Source: Lichenostomus cassidix
Taxonomy: Eukaryota; Chordata; Aves; Passeriformes; Meliphagidae
Assembly (NCBI GenBank): GCA_008360975.2
Contig: CM039180.1
Coordinates: 9,391,122 to 9,455,121, forward strand
Reading direction: 5' to 3'
Length of the DNA: 64,000 nt
Shown here piece by piece: positions 1 to 10,503 of this stretch. The translations under genes were made by a program, and so were the position numbers. The notes below the pieces were generated by a model. That model did not search any database. It saw only the letters and a list, made by a program, of their open reading frames with translations, and was not told the DNA's origin. Numbering within the stretch: the first letter of the stretch is position 1; every line of letters begins with the position of its first letter.

Positions 1-675
1 GAAATGTGTTTGGAAGTAGGGGGCTATTTGTCACCACCTGAACTTGTATTAAGCCATTTAGCATATGCTTCCTTCTTTCTGCAGAATGAGATACAAAGTC
101 TCATGAATTCAGCTGTAAGATAATAGTACTCAGCCAAGCACATTTGTATCTTGATATGTCTGGTACAATAGAAAGATTTATTATGTCCTATCCATTTACT
201 GCACATTGCAGCCAGAGTTGTAATTGGCCAGGATGGTTAAGATTTGATTTAAGACAATGCTTCTACCAGCTTGATTTTTGTTAATAGGACATAAGTGTTC
301 CACACAGCATTATATCTTCCCGTGTTATAATCTGCCCTGGGTTAACTGTGTGCTGCAGTCATATCTTTTCACGTCTTTTACATCATCTCCTATGAGAGAA
401 TACAGAGGCATGTATTTGATCACTCCCCATTCTTACACAAGAGGAGGACGATATTTCTCAGCAGTTTGCCCAAAATACCACAATTTTCTAACCAATAATG
501 ATTGTCAAGAGGATTGCACACTCCATTTTGACTCACTAGGACATTTGATGGATTGCAATGATCATAGCTAAATATCCTTTGGCATCAGATAAAGGTCTCT
601 TTTTTCATACTTGTTATAGTCTTATGCAGAAAAATTAAAGAATTAGATGACAAATGAACATTAGTGAAGTGAGTA

Positions 676-771
676 ATTAGAAGTACAGTTGATGGCCAAC
701 AGTAGTTAAATGGCTTCATCTTTATTAGAAGTATGGTTTATGGCCAATAGTAGTTAAATTACTTCATTTTA
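676..771. repeat. 48-bp imperfect tandem duplication
   Basis: Two adjacent units of 48 bp both begin ATTAGAAGTA and share the core ATGGCCAA(C/T)AGTAGTTAAAT. By eye they differ at about 8 of 48 positions, so the duplication is old. It does not look like a known transposon end. Confidence 0.85.
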
Positions 772-963
772 AAATATATATGATGAATCGTATTAGCAGA
801 ATGGAGTGTAATGAAGGCAATGAATGCCTAATTCTCTTATGGAAATATACAATTCTAGTTTCAGACAGAATCCTAATGGCATAATTTTGCATGAGGATTT
901 TGCCTTGTTTGTTTTGCTGGTCAGACCCTCCAACTGTTTTATGTAACATTCTTAATAGCTCTT

Positions 964-1029
964 GTTTGTTTTTTGGTTTTTGGGGGTTTTTTTTGTTTGT
1001 TTTTTGTTTGTTTGTTTGTTTGTTTTTTT
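964..1029. repeat. T-rich (TTTG)n low-complexity tract
   Basis: The tract consists of runs of T interrupted by G, including several TTTG units and a GGGGG block. On the minus strand it reads as a CAAA-rich A tail. No retrotransposon body was recognised beside it. Confidence 0.85.
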
Positions 1030-3749
1030 CCTAAGAGACAAGATGACACAGAAAGAGCTGTATGAACTCTTCCACCTCTAATACTTTATAGCAATGATTT
1101 GGATTGTCCCCAGATTGGGAGCAGTCATGTATTAGTAACATTACTGAATGTTTTTTTCAGTAGATATCTCAGTTCAATTTTCTGATGGACTATAGTGTCT
1201 GGGACAGAACTAACAACAGGATGTGCATCTTTACTGGAGGCATGGAAAATCCTGGATGAGGTATGCAGGTGGGGCCAGCTTGCATTAAACTTCATAACTG
1301 CAGAAGCTGATAGCAGCCTCCTAATGCTCTACAATGGAGAGAAGTAGGATGCTGCAGTTCTAATTCACTGTTGTGTTTTTAAAATGTGGGAAAACAAAAA
1401 AATTGAATTAGACATGTTAGAGACTGGGATTTGCAGTCCATTCCTACTTCCTTTCATCAAAGGATCTTATGGGTTGCAATTCTACCCACCTCCTCCTTTA
1501 ATTTGTAATGCAATGAGTTGTTACTAGTGGTTAAATGTTCAGAAAAAAAGCCAGAAAGTTTCTTCCTTTGATGACAGTTTCTTATTTGATTTGTGACAAG
1601 CCAGCTAGTCTCTCACACTCCTTGTGCATGGAAATGACCCACCATGGTGTGTTTTGTCTTCTGCAGCACCTATTTTCTCAAATATTCAGACTTCCTTGAC
1701 ACAGAGATTGGAACATACAGTTGAGAATAGCACAGTTTGCCAAGGTCCCCCAGTTAAACCTTAGACATGGAGAAGGAGAGAAAGAAAGAGTGCTTTCATC
1801 TTACCCTGCTGTACACTTTGTGGGACATGGGTACTTTGGAAGTGGACTCCATTTGCTACATTAAAAATAAATCAGAGTTCTAGGAGGTGCTGCTACCAAT
1901 GCCAAATGCAAAGACAGTACAAGCAGGAGGTTGGATTTCTTTGCAACGCAGGTTGCGCTACACAAGCAATTTATTATCATATTTTGAAAGGCAATGACAA
2001 CATGTGAGTAGCTTTTGGATACACCGACTTCCAGGATTCTCGTGCCACAAGTTTACATTTCAGCAGAAGCATGATCTAGACAAATAGCCTGCCTAACACA
2101 TACACCTGAGCTCTTTCCCTCAGCCTTTCTGCACACTCCTGTTTTAACAGTGAATAGTTGATGCCACAACTATGCAGCACACAGAATGTCTTAGTAAAGG
2201 AAGAGACATTTGCTCCTCTTGCTGTTCCAAGGGAGAAGAGTTCTTTTATTGCTCCCATTTTTTTTCTGTTTCAGCAAAATTCAAAATGTAAAAAAGGTCC
2301 ACACAGCTGTGTGATTGAATTAAATATTGAGGCCTGTGTAACGCGAAGAAGAGGTTGCATTTAAAGCTACTTATCTTCAGACATTGCTGCTTTCAGAAAA
2401 ATGTCCCTAGCTATGATGTTTCTTGCAACTCCTATTTTAATTCCTCTCATAGAAAGTAAATTTGCAAAGTTGTTCTGCTGTCAGGCAAAAGTAGCAGTGC
2501 TACTGTGTCCTGGAGGGTCCAGAGGGAGAGCCAGGGAAAAAAGTCATACCAGTCAAAGTCAATGCAAAACAATACATTTCTTTTAATCTGTTTACCAAGA
2601 ATCATTGTTCTACCATTTTTGTCAGTCCTTTTCTGTGAAATACGCTTCACAAGGGACTGTTGGAGTGTACACAACAAAATAGACAAATGCAATGTTAAGG
2701 CAGATTGTTTAAAAAGAAATTAATAACAAATGTTAAAGAACCACAATATGATACTCTGGGGAATGTTCCAAGGGAGCAAATGGCTTATGCAATTCAGGGT
2801 ATGCAGCTCTGGACTGCACAGAGCATCAAATAAAGGCAAAGATAGCCACATGGTTTTAATCGAAAGATTATGCTTTTAAGCCTGTGCTGGTTTCCTTTGT
2901 TCCATGATGAAGCAAACCACTCCAGTCAATGGACTTGAGTGACTGAGCTGACATTTGAACTAGCGCTGAAAGTTTGATTAGTTTTTATTGCCCCCTTTAA
3001 TGTGTAGGGTTAGAAATGCCCACTAACATTGAGATATGACAATATTCTTTAAGTTATAGGCATTCTGTTGGTTTATAAGTAAGACCGGAAAAAATTGCTA
3101 TTCTGTTTGTGAATTTAGTTTTGTCCAAAAAAAATTCACTTAGCAGTCTGTTACCAAAAAGTGGATGGAATAAGTTTAAAAAATATATATTTCTAATCCT
3201 ATAGATTACATTGTTTAAATAGTTTCTGGTGTCAAAAGGAAAATTATTTTTCACACTCATCTCTCAGGTGTTATATACAGCTGCCAATGAGGCTACAATT
3301 GTTACCAAGTACAGAAGTGATTATTTCTTAACTTCTTCTTTAAATTCATACTTGTTGCTGAACAGTCATGAATCAGACTGTTGTTATTTTCAGAACTAAA
3401 ACAATTTGAAGGCTGTATTGATTTTTCAACGAAGTTTTCTGTCTCAATTTTTTTTCACAATTTCTCAAGCTTTAATACATAAGTTTAATCTACTATATTC
3501 TGAATCTCAGTTCCTAAGCAGCAAAGAATCCAAGTGAAGATCATTTTTGTGAACCAAATTTAGGAGAAATCCTGAGCAAATATAAACAGTGAATACACAT
3601 GGCTGAAATGAAGTTATTTAATTATAGCACTTAAGGTAGAATTTAAAACAGAACTAAGCAAAATTTCAAATACCCAGAGTTTGCATGTATTAGTTTAGAA
3701 AGCAAAGACTAGGTCTGGAACACAAATAAGGCTTTTTTTTAAATTCAAA

Positions 3750-3778
3750 ATTTGAAATTTAAGTTCAAAATTTCAAAT
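3750..3778. repeat. Perfect 11-bp inverted repeat, 7-nt loop
   Basis: ATTTGAAATTT at 3750-3760 is the exact reverse complement of AAATTTCAAAT at 3768-3778, separated by AAGTTCA. The stem is nearly all A/T, so a chance origin in AT-rich DNA is plausible. Confidence 0.7.
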
Positions 3779-5180
3779 CAGGCCCAGTAGTTACTGCACC
3801 TGTCTGGCCCGGTGCTGGGACACAATGTATAGATGGGTCCTGTCTCCCATAACCTGATGTTGGCTTATTTTGATTCATTCATCACATCCCAAAACATGAT
3901 TTATAGTCTCTTACTGGGTGTGTGATATATTGCTCTTTCATCAAGCTTTTGATGTAGCCCATCTTTCAACATGTTCCAGGAAGCAGAAGCTCCAGTATAT
4001 ACACAAGCATTGTTTATAGTGGTTCTGCATCATATTTAAAGCTGAGGATGTATTGGTTATCCAGGTAACTCTGTTATCTAAGAGGCATTCATCTTTTTCC
4101 TTTCCTTTTCTCTCTTCATCAAAAGTTAAAAATAGGATTGGCTTTGATGCAGAACATTAATTTGAGGGAACTGATGTGAAGACCACAAACGAAACCTGTC
4201 ATCTCCCACCTGCAGCTTTGTCAAATGTGAGGTGGTCTAATTTGCCAAGTTTCCGAGAGATGTCAGGCACAGCTGCTACTCATTTATGGCTTATAAAGGG
4301 ACTTTAATCAAACCTTTCTGGACTCTCAGGGCTTGCACCAATGGCAGGGATAGACTGAACTCACCAGATCCTTATTTATTAGTGTAAAGTTAAAAGGTTT
4401 TTGAAAAATAATATCTGGCTGCTGTAGTTGGAAAGGTTGTTAAGATTAAATATAAGTACAGTAAGGGCTGTACAATAAATATTTGTTCTAGAAGGAAAGT
4501 CAACAAAGATGTAGCTTCTGAAAGATAAATTCTGCAATGGTAAATGTCAAATATTGGGGCAAAGCTAGGAAAGAGATTTAATATCTGATGTCTGTAGGAG
4601 GAGAGCCAGATAATGAAAGCATTGAAATTACACACAGGATTTTTCTTCACATAGTAATTTAAGAAGGATGGAAGAAATCAAAGATGTTGATACAAAGAAA
4701 ATTTAGAATCTGAAAGAACTGAAAGTTTGTTCAGCAATACAAAGTTCCCAATGAGCTTTAAGAAGAAAGAGTGTCTCTGAGATGGACCTGAAACCAGAAT
4801 GACAGGCAATAGCTCTCATGAAAAAGTTTAGCTTTCCCTATGAAAATTTCAGCACAAATCTCTATTTCTAGTTTTTATGTCTTTATTTCTGTTAATATTT
4901 TTAATTTCAATGAGAAATGTCAGCTTGAACGCTAAATGACTGTTCAAACAGGGAAGGTTACACTTTTCTTATCTGGCAAAAACAATGCTAAGTTTTAAGA
5001 TAAGTTCCCACAAAGGCACAGTTCTTAGTCTTGATAGGAACTGCTAAAGCTAATATATGAAGGACATAGAGAGTGACATATGTTAGCACCTCACGACTCA
5101 GGGACTGGCTGTACACAAAAATAGTGATATGAGGCCAAAGGCAAGCATCTGATGTGTAAAGTCTTACATGAACTACAGGT

Positions 5181-5250
5181 TTAAAAACTAAAAAATAAAA
5201 ACAAACAAACAAACAAAATACCTGTAAAAAAACCACCAAAAAAAACCCCC
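5181..5250. repeat. A-rich (AAAC)n low-complexity tract
   Basis: The tract is made of A runs with AAAC units (ACAAACAAACAAACAAAA) and later ACCACC interruptions. It is simple repeat or a decayed A tail. Reading frames through it are artefacts. Confidence 0.8.
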
Positions 5251-6145
5251 AAGCTTGACTAATCAGCCATGGTCTCATTATGATTGAGCTAATAGTGAGA
5301 TACAGGGCCCTGTCATTATCAAAAAAAGAGCCCTGATGTATTATGGTGGCTGCTTGTAAGTAGGTAATGGATTATTTCCGTGGGTGACTGCAGTGGTCAG
5401 GGGATCACAGGCTAATCAGAACAGGATGACTGTGTGCCAAAAAACAATAATGAGCAGCTATTCTCATAATCAGTAGTTCAACTTGCAGCAGTCATGGAGA
5501 GGGCACAGCACAACAGCACATGCAGATGGGACACATCCAAGTCTGGCACAGTAGGTTATTTGCCTGAATACACAGATTGAAATTACAACATTGATAAAAC
5601 TGAACCATCAGTGTGTGCTAGTTATATGAATAAAGTCACTGACCAATTCAGAGACATCTAATATTGTTTCTGTGTATTCTGCCAGTGGTGGAAGGTAGTC
5701 AGTCAGTAGATATCTCATTAAATGTGTGTGAGGAAGGGAATGTAACTCAACAACTTTGCTCTTGAGCTGCTGCTATACCATGCAAACCCACTTTGTACTG
5801 TTTGGTCACTATCGTTTTGCTTTCTGCTATTTACTATTGCAATTAATGAATACAAAATATAAGTGATTCATCCAGGATTGAAATATTTCAGAAAACCTTA
5901 ATTATTGGGGTAAACAAACTTTAGAGGAATGAAAACCTGGAAATATTATTTTCTTGGGTTGCTAGAAGAATGCAAAAATGAAAGACCACAGAAAGCTGGA
6001 AAAGGACCAAGAAAAAATACGAACTTTTCCACAGTACCATGGTATTTGCAGACTGAGCACTTTTTCCAGGTCATTCTCAGAACAAAGATAGTTACATTTC
6101 CTAAAATTAAAGAAGTAATAACAAAACATAAAACCAGCTTTACAG

Positions 6146-6147
<2 letters not shown>

Positions 6148-6179
<32 letters not shown>
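6148..6179. repeat. (GT)16 microsatellite
   Basis: This is an uninterrupted run of 16 GT dinucleotides. The open frame crossing it gives alternating Val-Cys, which is typical of translated simple repeat and not of a protein. Confidence 0.97.
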
Positions 6180-6181
<2 letters not shown>

Positions 6182-6400
6182 TAGTCTTTTTGCTTCTGGT
6201 GAAATTATTCTCATCACTAAGTTGAGGTAGTCAAGTCCTTCCTGTGCTGTATTTCTGTCATCTTATCATAACTGCTGACATTATTCTGGCTTAGCTCCAA
6301 GACTGCCCTGTGCACGTGCCACAATATCAGCTGACAGTCTGGCCTTATCCACTAGATTTCAAAAGTTTTTTCTTTAGTCTAACTTTAAAGACTTTCCTGC

Positions 6401-6416
6401 TTTTTTTTTTTTTTTT
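6401..6416. repeat. T16 homopolymer
   Basis: A run of 16 T is followed by further T-rich sequence to about 6445. No adjacent retrotransposon body is visible. Confidence 0.9.
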
Positions 6417-8020
6417 CATTTTGTTTCCTTTGGGTTTTTTTTTCCACTACAGATTTCTTCCCAAGCACCTTCAACATCTGCTAATTTGCTCTTCCACTCT
6501 CAGCACTTGACCTCCACAGACTCTTATCCAAAAACCCCATTCCCTGAGCAAAGCTCAAAACAACAGCATATTCTTATAAATAGACCTCCAGTTAGTCATC
6601 TGTTTTCTGTCACATGAGCAGGAGAAGCTAGGGAATAAAGTGAACTTTAGACCTGGAATCTGTACATCACAAAGGCCTAGTTCATCTTCCAGTGTTTTAT
6701 ACCTAAAATGGAAAGACTTGCTAAATATAACTTTTATTTAACTTTTACTTATGAGAATGTAGACTCATGTCCTCAAAATTCTGAAAGGAAGGGTTTATTT
6801 TTTCCTTGGGAGTAAAATATTCTAGAAACTGCTTTGTCTGAAAACTGATGCTAAAGAAATTAGCAGTAATAAAGCTGACCTACAGAGGAACTTCTCAACA
6901 CTGCACAATCTACAAATAGATTTAAACTTTTTGAATCTAATGCATAAAAAAAATTGTAGGAAGAATAGCTTCACGTTCTAGAGCTTTAAAGATCAATTAT
7001 GGCAGGATTCCTTTCAGGGAGGTGAGTTTATGTATGTTTAAAGTAGAGGTACTTACCCTACATTGTGGTAGGGAGCTGCCCTATTTCTATAGATACTAAC
7101 ACTGGACAAAAAGAGCCCTTCTTTTTATTCTGTTCTTCTTTTCATTTACAGTAGAGAACCAAAGCTGCTCTTTTTAACACTAAATATTTTTATTTGAATG
7201 GTCTGTGTCTGTGAACTTTTCTGACTACTGTCTGAACTGACATAAGAACTTCAGGTTGATGCTCTGCTCATAACTGAGCTTAACCAATTTGCTCTCTCAA
7301 AGTCAGATAGCATCATTATTTACCTTTTAGAGTCCATTCAAGTCTAAATATATCCAACCAGCCAAGCCACCATAAAGACCATGCCTGGAAAATAATGTTA
7401 AAGCTGTTCAGGTCACAAAAGCTTTGTGCAATATGCTTCAGCAAATGGATTAAATTAAAGCAGGCAGTTTTTTTCTAAACTTGTTCTCAGAGCAAACAGT
7501 AAAATTTAACAGAACAGGCTGAGTACCAACTGTTCTCTTTGTCCATACACTGGTCAGGTTTCCTTATTTCATCTATGGCCAATGCAGTGATTTTATGAGT
7601 CACTTAGACCTCTCTTGACAAAGTATAGTTGACAGGATTAACTTCTCTGAAATAACAATTGCTTCAAATTGTACATAATGGCATTTGAATGTGTGTAGCA
7701 TTGTATTAGCAGTAAAGCTGTCACTAAGCATGTGGCTATTTCTTTTCATGGTGCAAAGACATTCTGCACATACTTAAAACCCTGTAAATAGGGTGCCACT
7801 AGAGAAAGTATAGACAGCTAATATTTTTCTGTACTTTGCTGTCCAAAGAGTATGCCTGAGGCTCCAAGCTCTGGCCTCATCTTGTTGAATCATCTTCACA
7901 TGGCTGTGTCACACACATCTGCTGCATCTGTGTTCTCCCACCTCTAAAACAGATATGTCCATTCTTATCTTCTTTGCAGTAACATTATAAGATATAAGCA
8001 ACCAATATTGCAAAAGTACC

Positions 8021-8576
8021 TGTCGTGGTTTAATCCCACGTGGCAACTCAGCCCCACACAGCCACTCACTCACTGCCCCACCTCCAGCAGGATGGAGGAG
8101 AAAATCAGAAGAGTAAAAGTAAGAAAACTCATGAGTTGAGATAATGACAGGTTAATGGTACAGAGAAAGGAGGGGGTGAAAATAATTATAATACTACACA
8201 CAAAATAAGTGATGCACAATGCAACTGCTCACCACTCGCCAACAGGTGCCCAGCCAGTCCCCGAGCAGTGGTCCCAGCCAGCTTTCCCCCCAGATTATGT
8301 ACTGACCATGTCACCATAGGGTATGGAACATGCCTTTGGCCATCTGGGGTCAGCTGTCCAGTCTGTCTCCCCCTGCAAATCTTCTTGTGCCCCTCCAGCC
8401 TTCTTCCTGTCAGGACATGAGAAGCTGAAATGTTCTTGACTTGGTATAAACACTACTTAGCAACAACTAAAAACATTCCTGTGTAACCAACATTATTCTT
8501 CACACTGCATCCAAAACACAGCACTGTATTAGCTAATAGGAAGAAAATTAACTCTATCATATCCAAAATCTGGACA
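8021..8576 (-). mobile_element. Solo LTR of an avian endogenous retrovirus
   Basis: In plus text the segment starts TGTCGTGGTTTAATCCCACG and ends ATCCAAAATCTGGACA, so on the minus strand it runs TGTCCAGA to CCACGACA with TG/CA termini. The interior follows the layout of a common bird ERV LTR that I know: CACTCACTCACTGCCCCA near one end, CAACTGCTCACCACTCGCC, the decayed TATA position CCCAGATTATGTACTGACC (a TATATAC-like box in intact copies) and CTAATAGGAAGAAAATTAAC near the other end. It is about 556 bp with no internal retroviral sequence next to it, so it is a solo LTR. Flanks GTACC and GCATT agree only if three transitions are allowed, so no clean target duplication remains. I think it is ERVL-like, but I do not assign a family name. 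Confidence 0.85.
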
Positions 8577-8799
8577 GCATTTCAAAGCCACAGAACAAAT
8601 ATTCTAATTCAAACTATTATTCTTTAAAGTCCTTTAATTTGTAAGCAAGGAATGTGTCTTCTCGACTTTCTTGGTCTCCTCTCCCCCTTCTTTACCATTC
8701 CCACTCTGAATACACATCATGCACATATATTACAGAGCTTGTGTGTAGACAAGAACAACTCTATCATTTTTCAGAGTAAAAATTTAAGTGTGTGTATGG

Positions 8800-8915
8800 T
8801 GGGATCACAGACAACTCATGTTGAAAGGAACCCCTGGAAGTCCCCTAATCCAGCCCTGTGCAAGCATGCTGAGCTCATCCTGAGCCTTGGAGGAGGTCAG
8901 ACGTGGGGCAGAGAC
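8800..8915 (-). mobile_element. Probable old CR1 LINE 3' fragment
   Basis: In plus text it reads ATCACAGACAACTCATGTTGAAAGGAACCCCTGGAAGTCCCCTAATCCAGCCC in order, matching the inverted CR1 3' layout (octamer-like ATCACAGA, TTGGAAGGGACC-like block, ATCTAGTCCAACC-like block). It is more diverged than the other CR1 copies here and the distal boundary is uncertain. Confidence 0.55.
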
Positions 8916-8971
8916 ACCTTGCTGAGGGCAGCAAGTCTAGAACATAGTAGTAGGCTAGAAATAGTAGTTTA

Positions 8972-9017
8972 AAAAATGGCAAAAAACAAAACAAAACCAA
9001 CAGCAAAACAAAAAACC
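8972..9017. repeat. A-rich (AAAAC)n tract
   Basis: The tract contains AAAACAAAACAAAACC-type units. It is simple sequence of uncertain origin close to the old CR1 scrap. It is not the usual CR1 tail, which ends in octamers. Confidence 0.7.
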
Positions 9018-10140
9018 TTCCACAATCTCATTATCTTTTGATATTTACTTAGAAAAGAAAAGCTTTATCAAACCTAAAGCACTGACTCTATATTACTGGT
9101 AGAAAGATACCATCCTCCCAACAAGGTGCCTGTGCTGATATTTAACAGAAGAACCCATCTAAGCATTCATTGTCTAATCCAGCTCTTATTGAAGTCCCTG
9201 AGGAAATTTCTATTAGTGAGCAGGATCATTCTTACTTCTCTTTTTAACAGATTAGTGTGTGTTTACATGAAGGCCCTGTAGGCACCAATTAATCTGTATT
9301 CATATAGCAACTGCAGCGCTTAAAAATCACTGAAACTCTCTTCTATTGGTAATTCAGAAATTAGCCTTGGCAAGCCATGGGACTGAGAGCATCCATCTCT
9401 TTTCAGATATTAAAATGCCAGTATTTATTTGTTGAAATGCTGTTTTTAGCTCATATGATTCTGAATATTGAAGAAGTATAAACCAAATACAGGCTAGTTT
9501 TAAGGCAGTACAGAGAAATCCCAGAGTTTCTGGTCCTGCTCACAGCTTTGCTGAGAATCCTCAGAAAGGAATTTAGCAAGTGTGTTCAACTTCACAGTTA
9601 CACTGTCAAATCATGTGGGCAGAAGGCAAACAGTCAAAAATTATATGAGCCAAATGCTGCTGCAACTTTTCAGAAAATTCTGAGCAGCAACAGGGGCAGA
9701 CAAAGAAGAAAATCACAAAATAAAAATGGTCAAAGCTGAATTGCTTCACCTAGCTGCCCTCCAAAGAGAAGCTTCTGGACTTTCTTAGCTCCTTGTCCAT
9801 CCAAAAAGTTGCATGCCTGTAGAATGCTACTCCACATATGGGAATGCATCAGCAGGATGGGAACCATGTGTTTTGTACACTCCACAGGATGTGTCCTGTT
9901 TTTGCAGAAGGCCCAATTTGCAGGATCATTGACTGCACAATGCATGGTTTTGGTTTTGAAATCAGCCTAGGGACTGTCTTTAGGACAGTGCAGAAGGACA
10001 TGGTGCACCCTGCAGCCTGGAGGTTGAAGGGAAAATAGAGTGCTGGAGATCACTCCTTATTTTACTCAAGAGCATCAAGAACAGGAAAGAGGCTGAAATT
10101 TTCCTTTTATACACTACCTAAAATGGGCAGCCAATGGTTT

Positions 10141-10163
10141 ATATACATATATATCTATATATA
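10141..10163. repeat. Short AT microsatellite-like tract
   Basis: It is an ATATACATATATATCTATAT-type alternating purine-pyrimidine tract of about 23 bp. Confidence 0.75.
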
Positions 10164-10475
10164 AGATTTAAAAAAACCCAAATACATCAAGGAACTTACT
10201 TCCCAGAACCCAGGAATTTAAATTATTATTTAGATGAAGGATGGGGGTGAAGTGGGGTGGAGGGGGAAGAAGAACAAAACCTTATCAATGTATTCTCTAT
10301 TCCTGCCTTTTATCTGTGCTTAGTAAATCTAATCCTGCTGACTGATCTTGTACATGTTATTGAGCTGAGAACTTCTTTTTCCATGGTGTGTCTTTACCCT
10401 GTTCCTTTCTGTTAATATAGATTTTCAAAGCAAATGCAAATGTTACTGCAATAGAGAGTGTTATTGTTAATACTA

Positions 10476-10503
10476 CTAATATGAGATTGTTATCTCATAT
10501 TAG
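10476..10503. repeat. Perfect 12-bp hairpin with TGTT loop
   Basis: CTAATATGAGAT at 10476-10487 pairs exactly with ATCTCATATTAG at 10492-10503 across a four-base loop. No flanking terminal repeats or target duplications point to a transposon, and the stem is far too short for a miRNA precursor. Confidence 0.8.

Larger units (their letters stand above)
1..8020. other. Non-coding stretch, no gene recognised
   Basis: This is AT-rich, CpG-poor sequence with stop codons frequent in all frames. The longest open frames are under 100 codons and resemble no protein I recognise, so I treat them as chance. The structured parts are the 48-bp tandem duplication, the T-rich and A-rich tracts, the short inverted repeat near 3.75 kb and the GT microsatellite, all listed separately. 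Conserved regulatory elements may exist here but cannot be judged from one genome. Confidence 0.6.
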
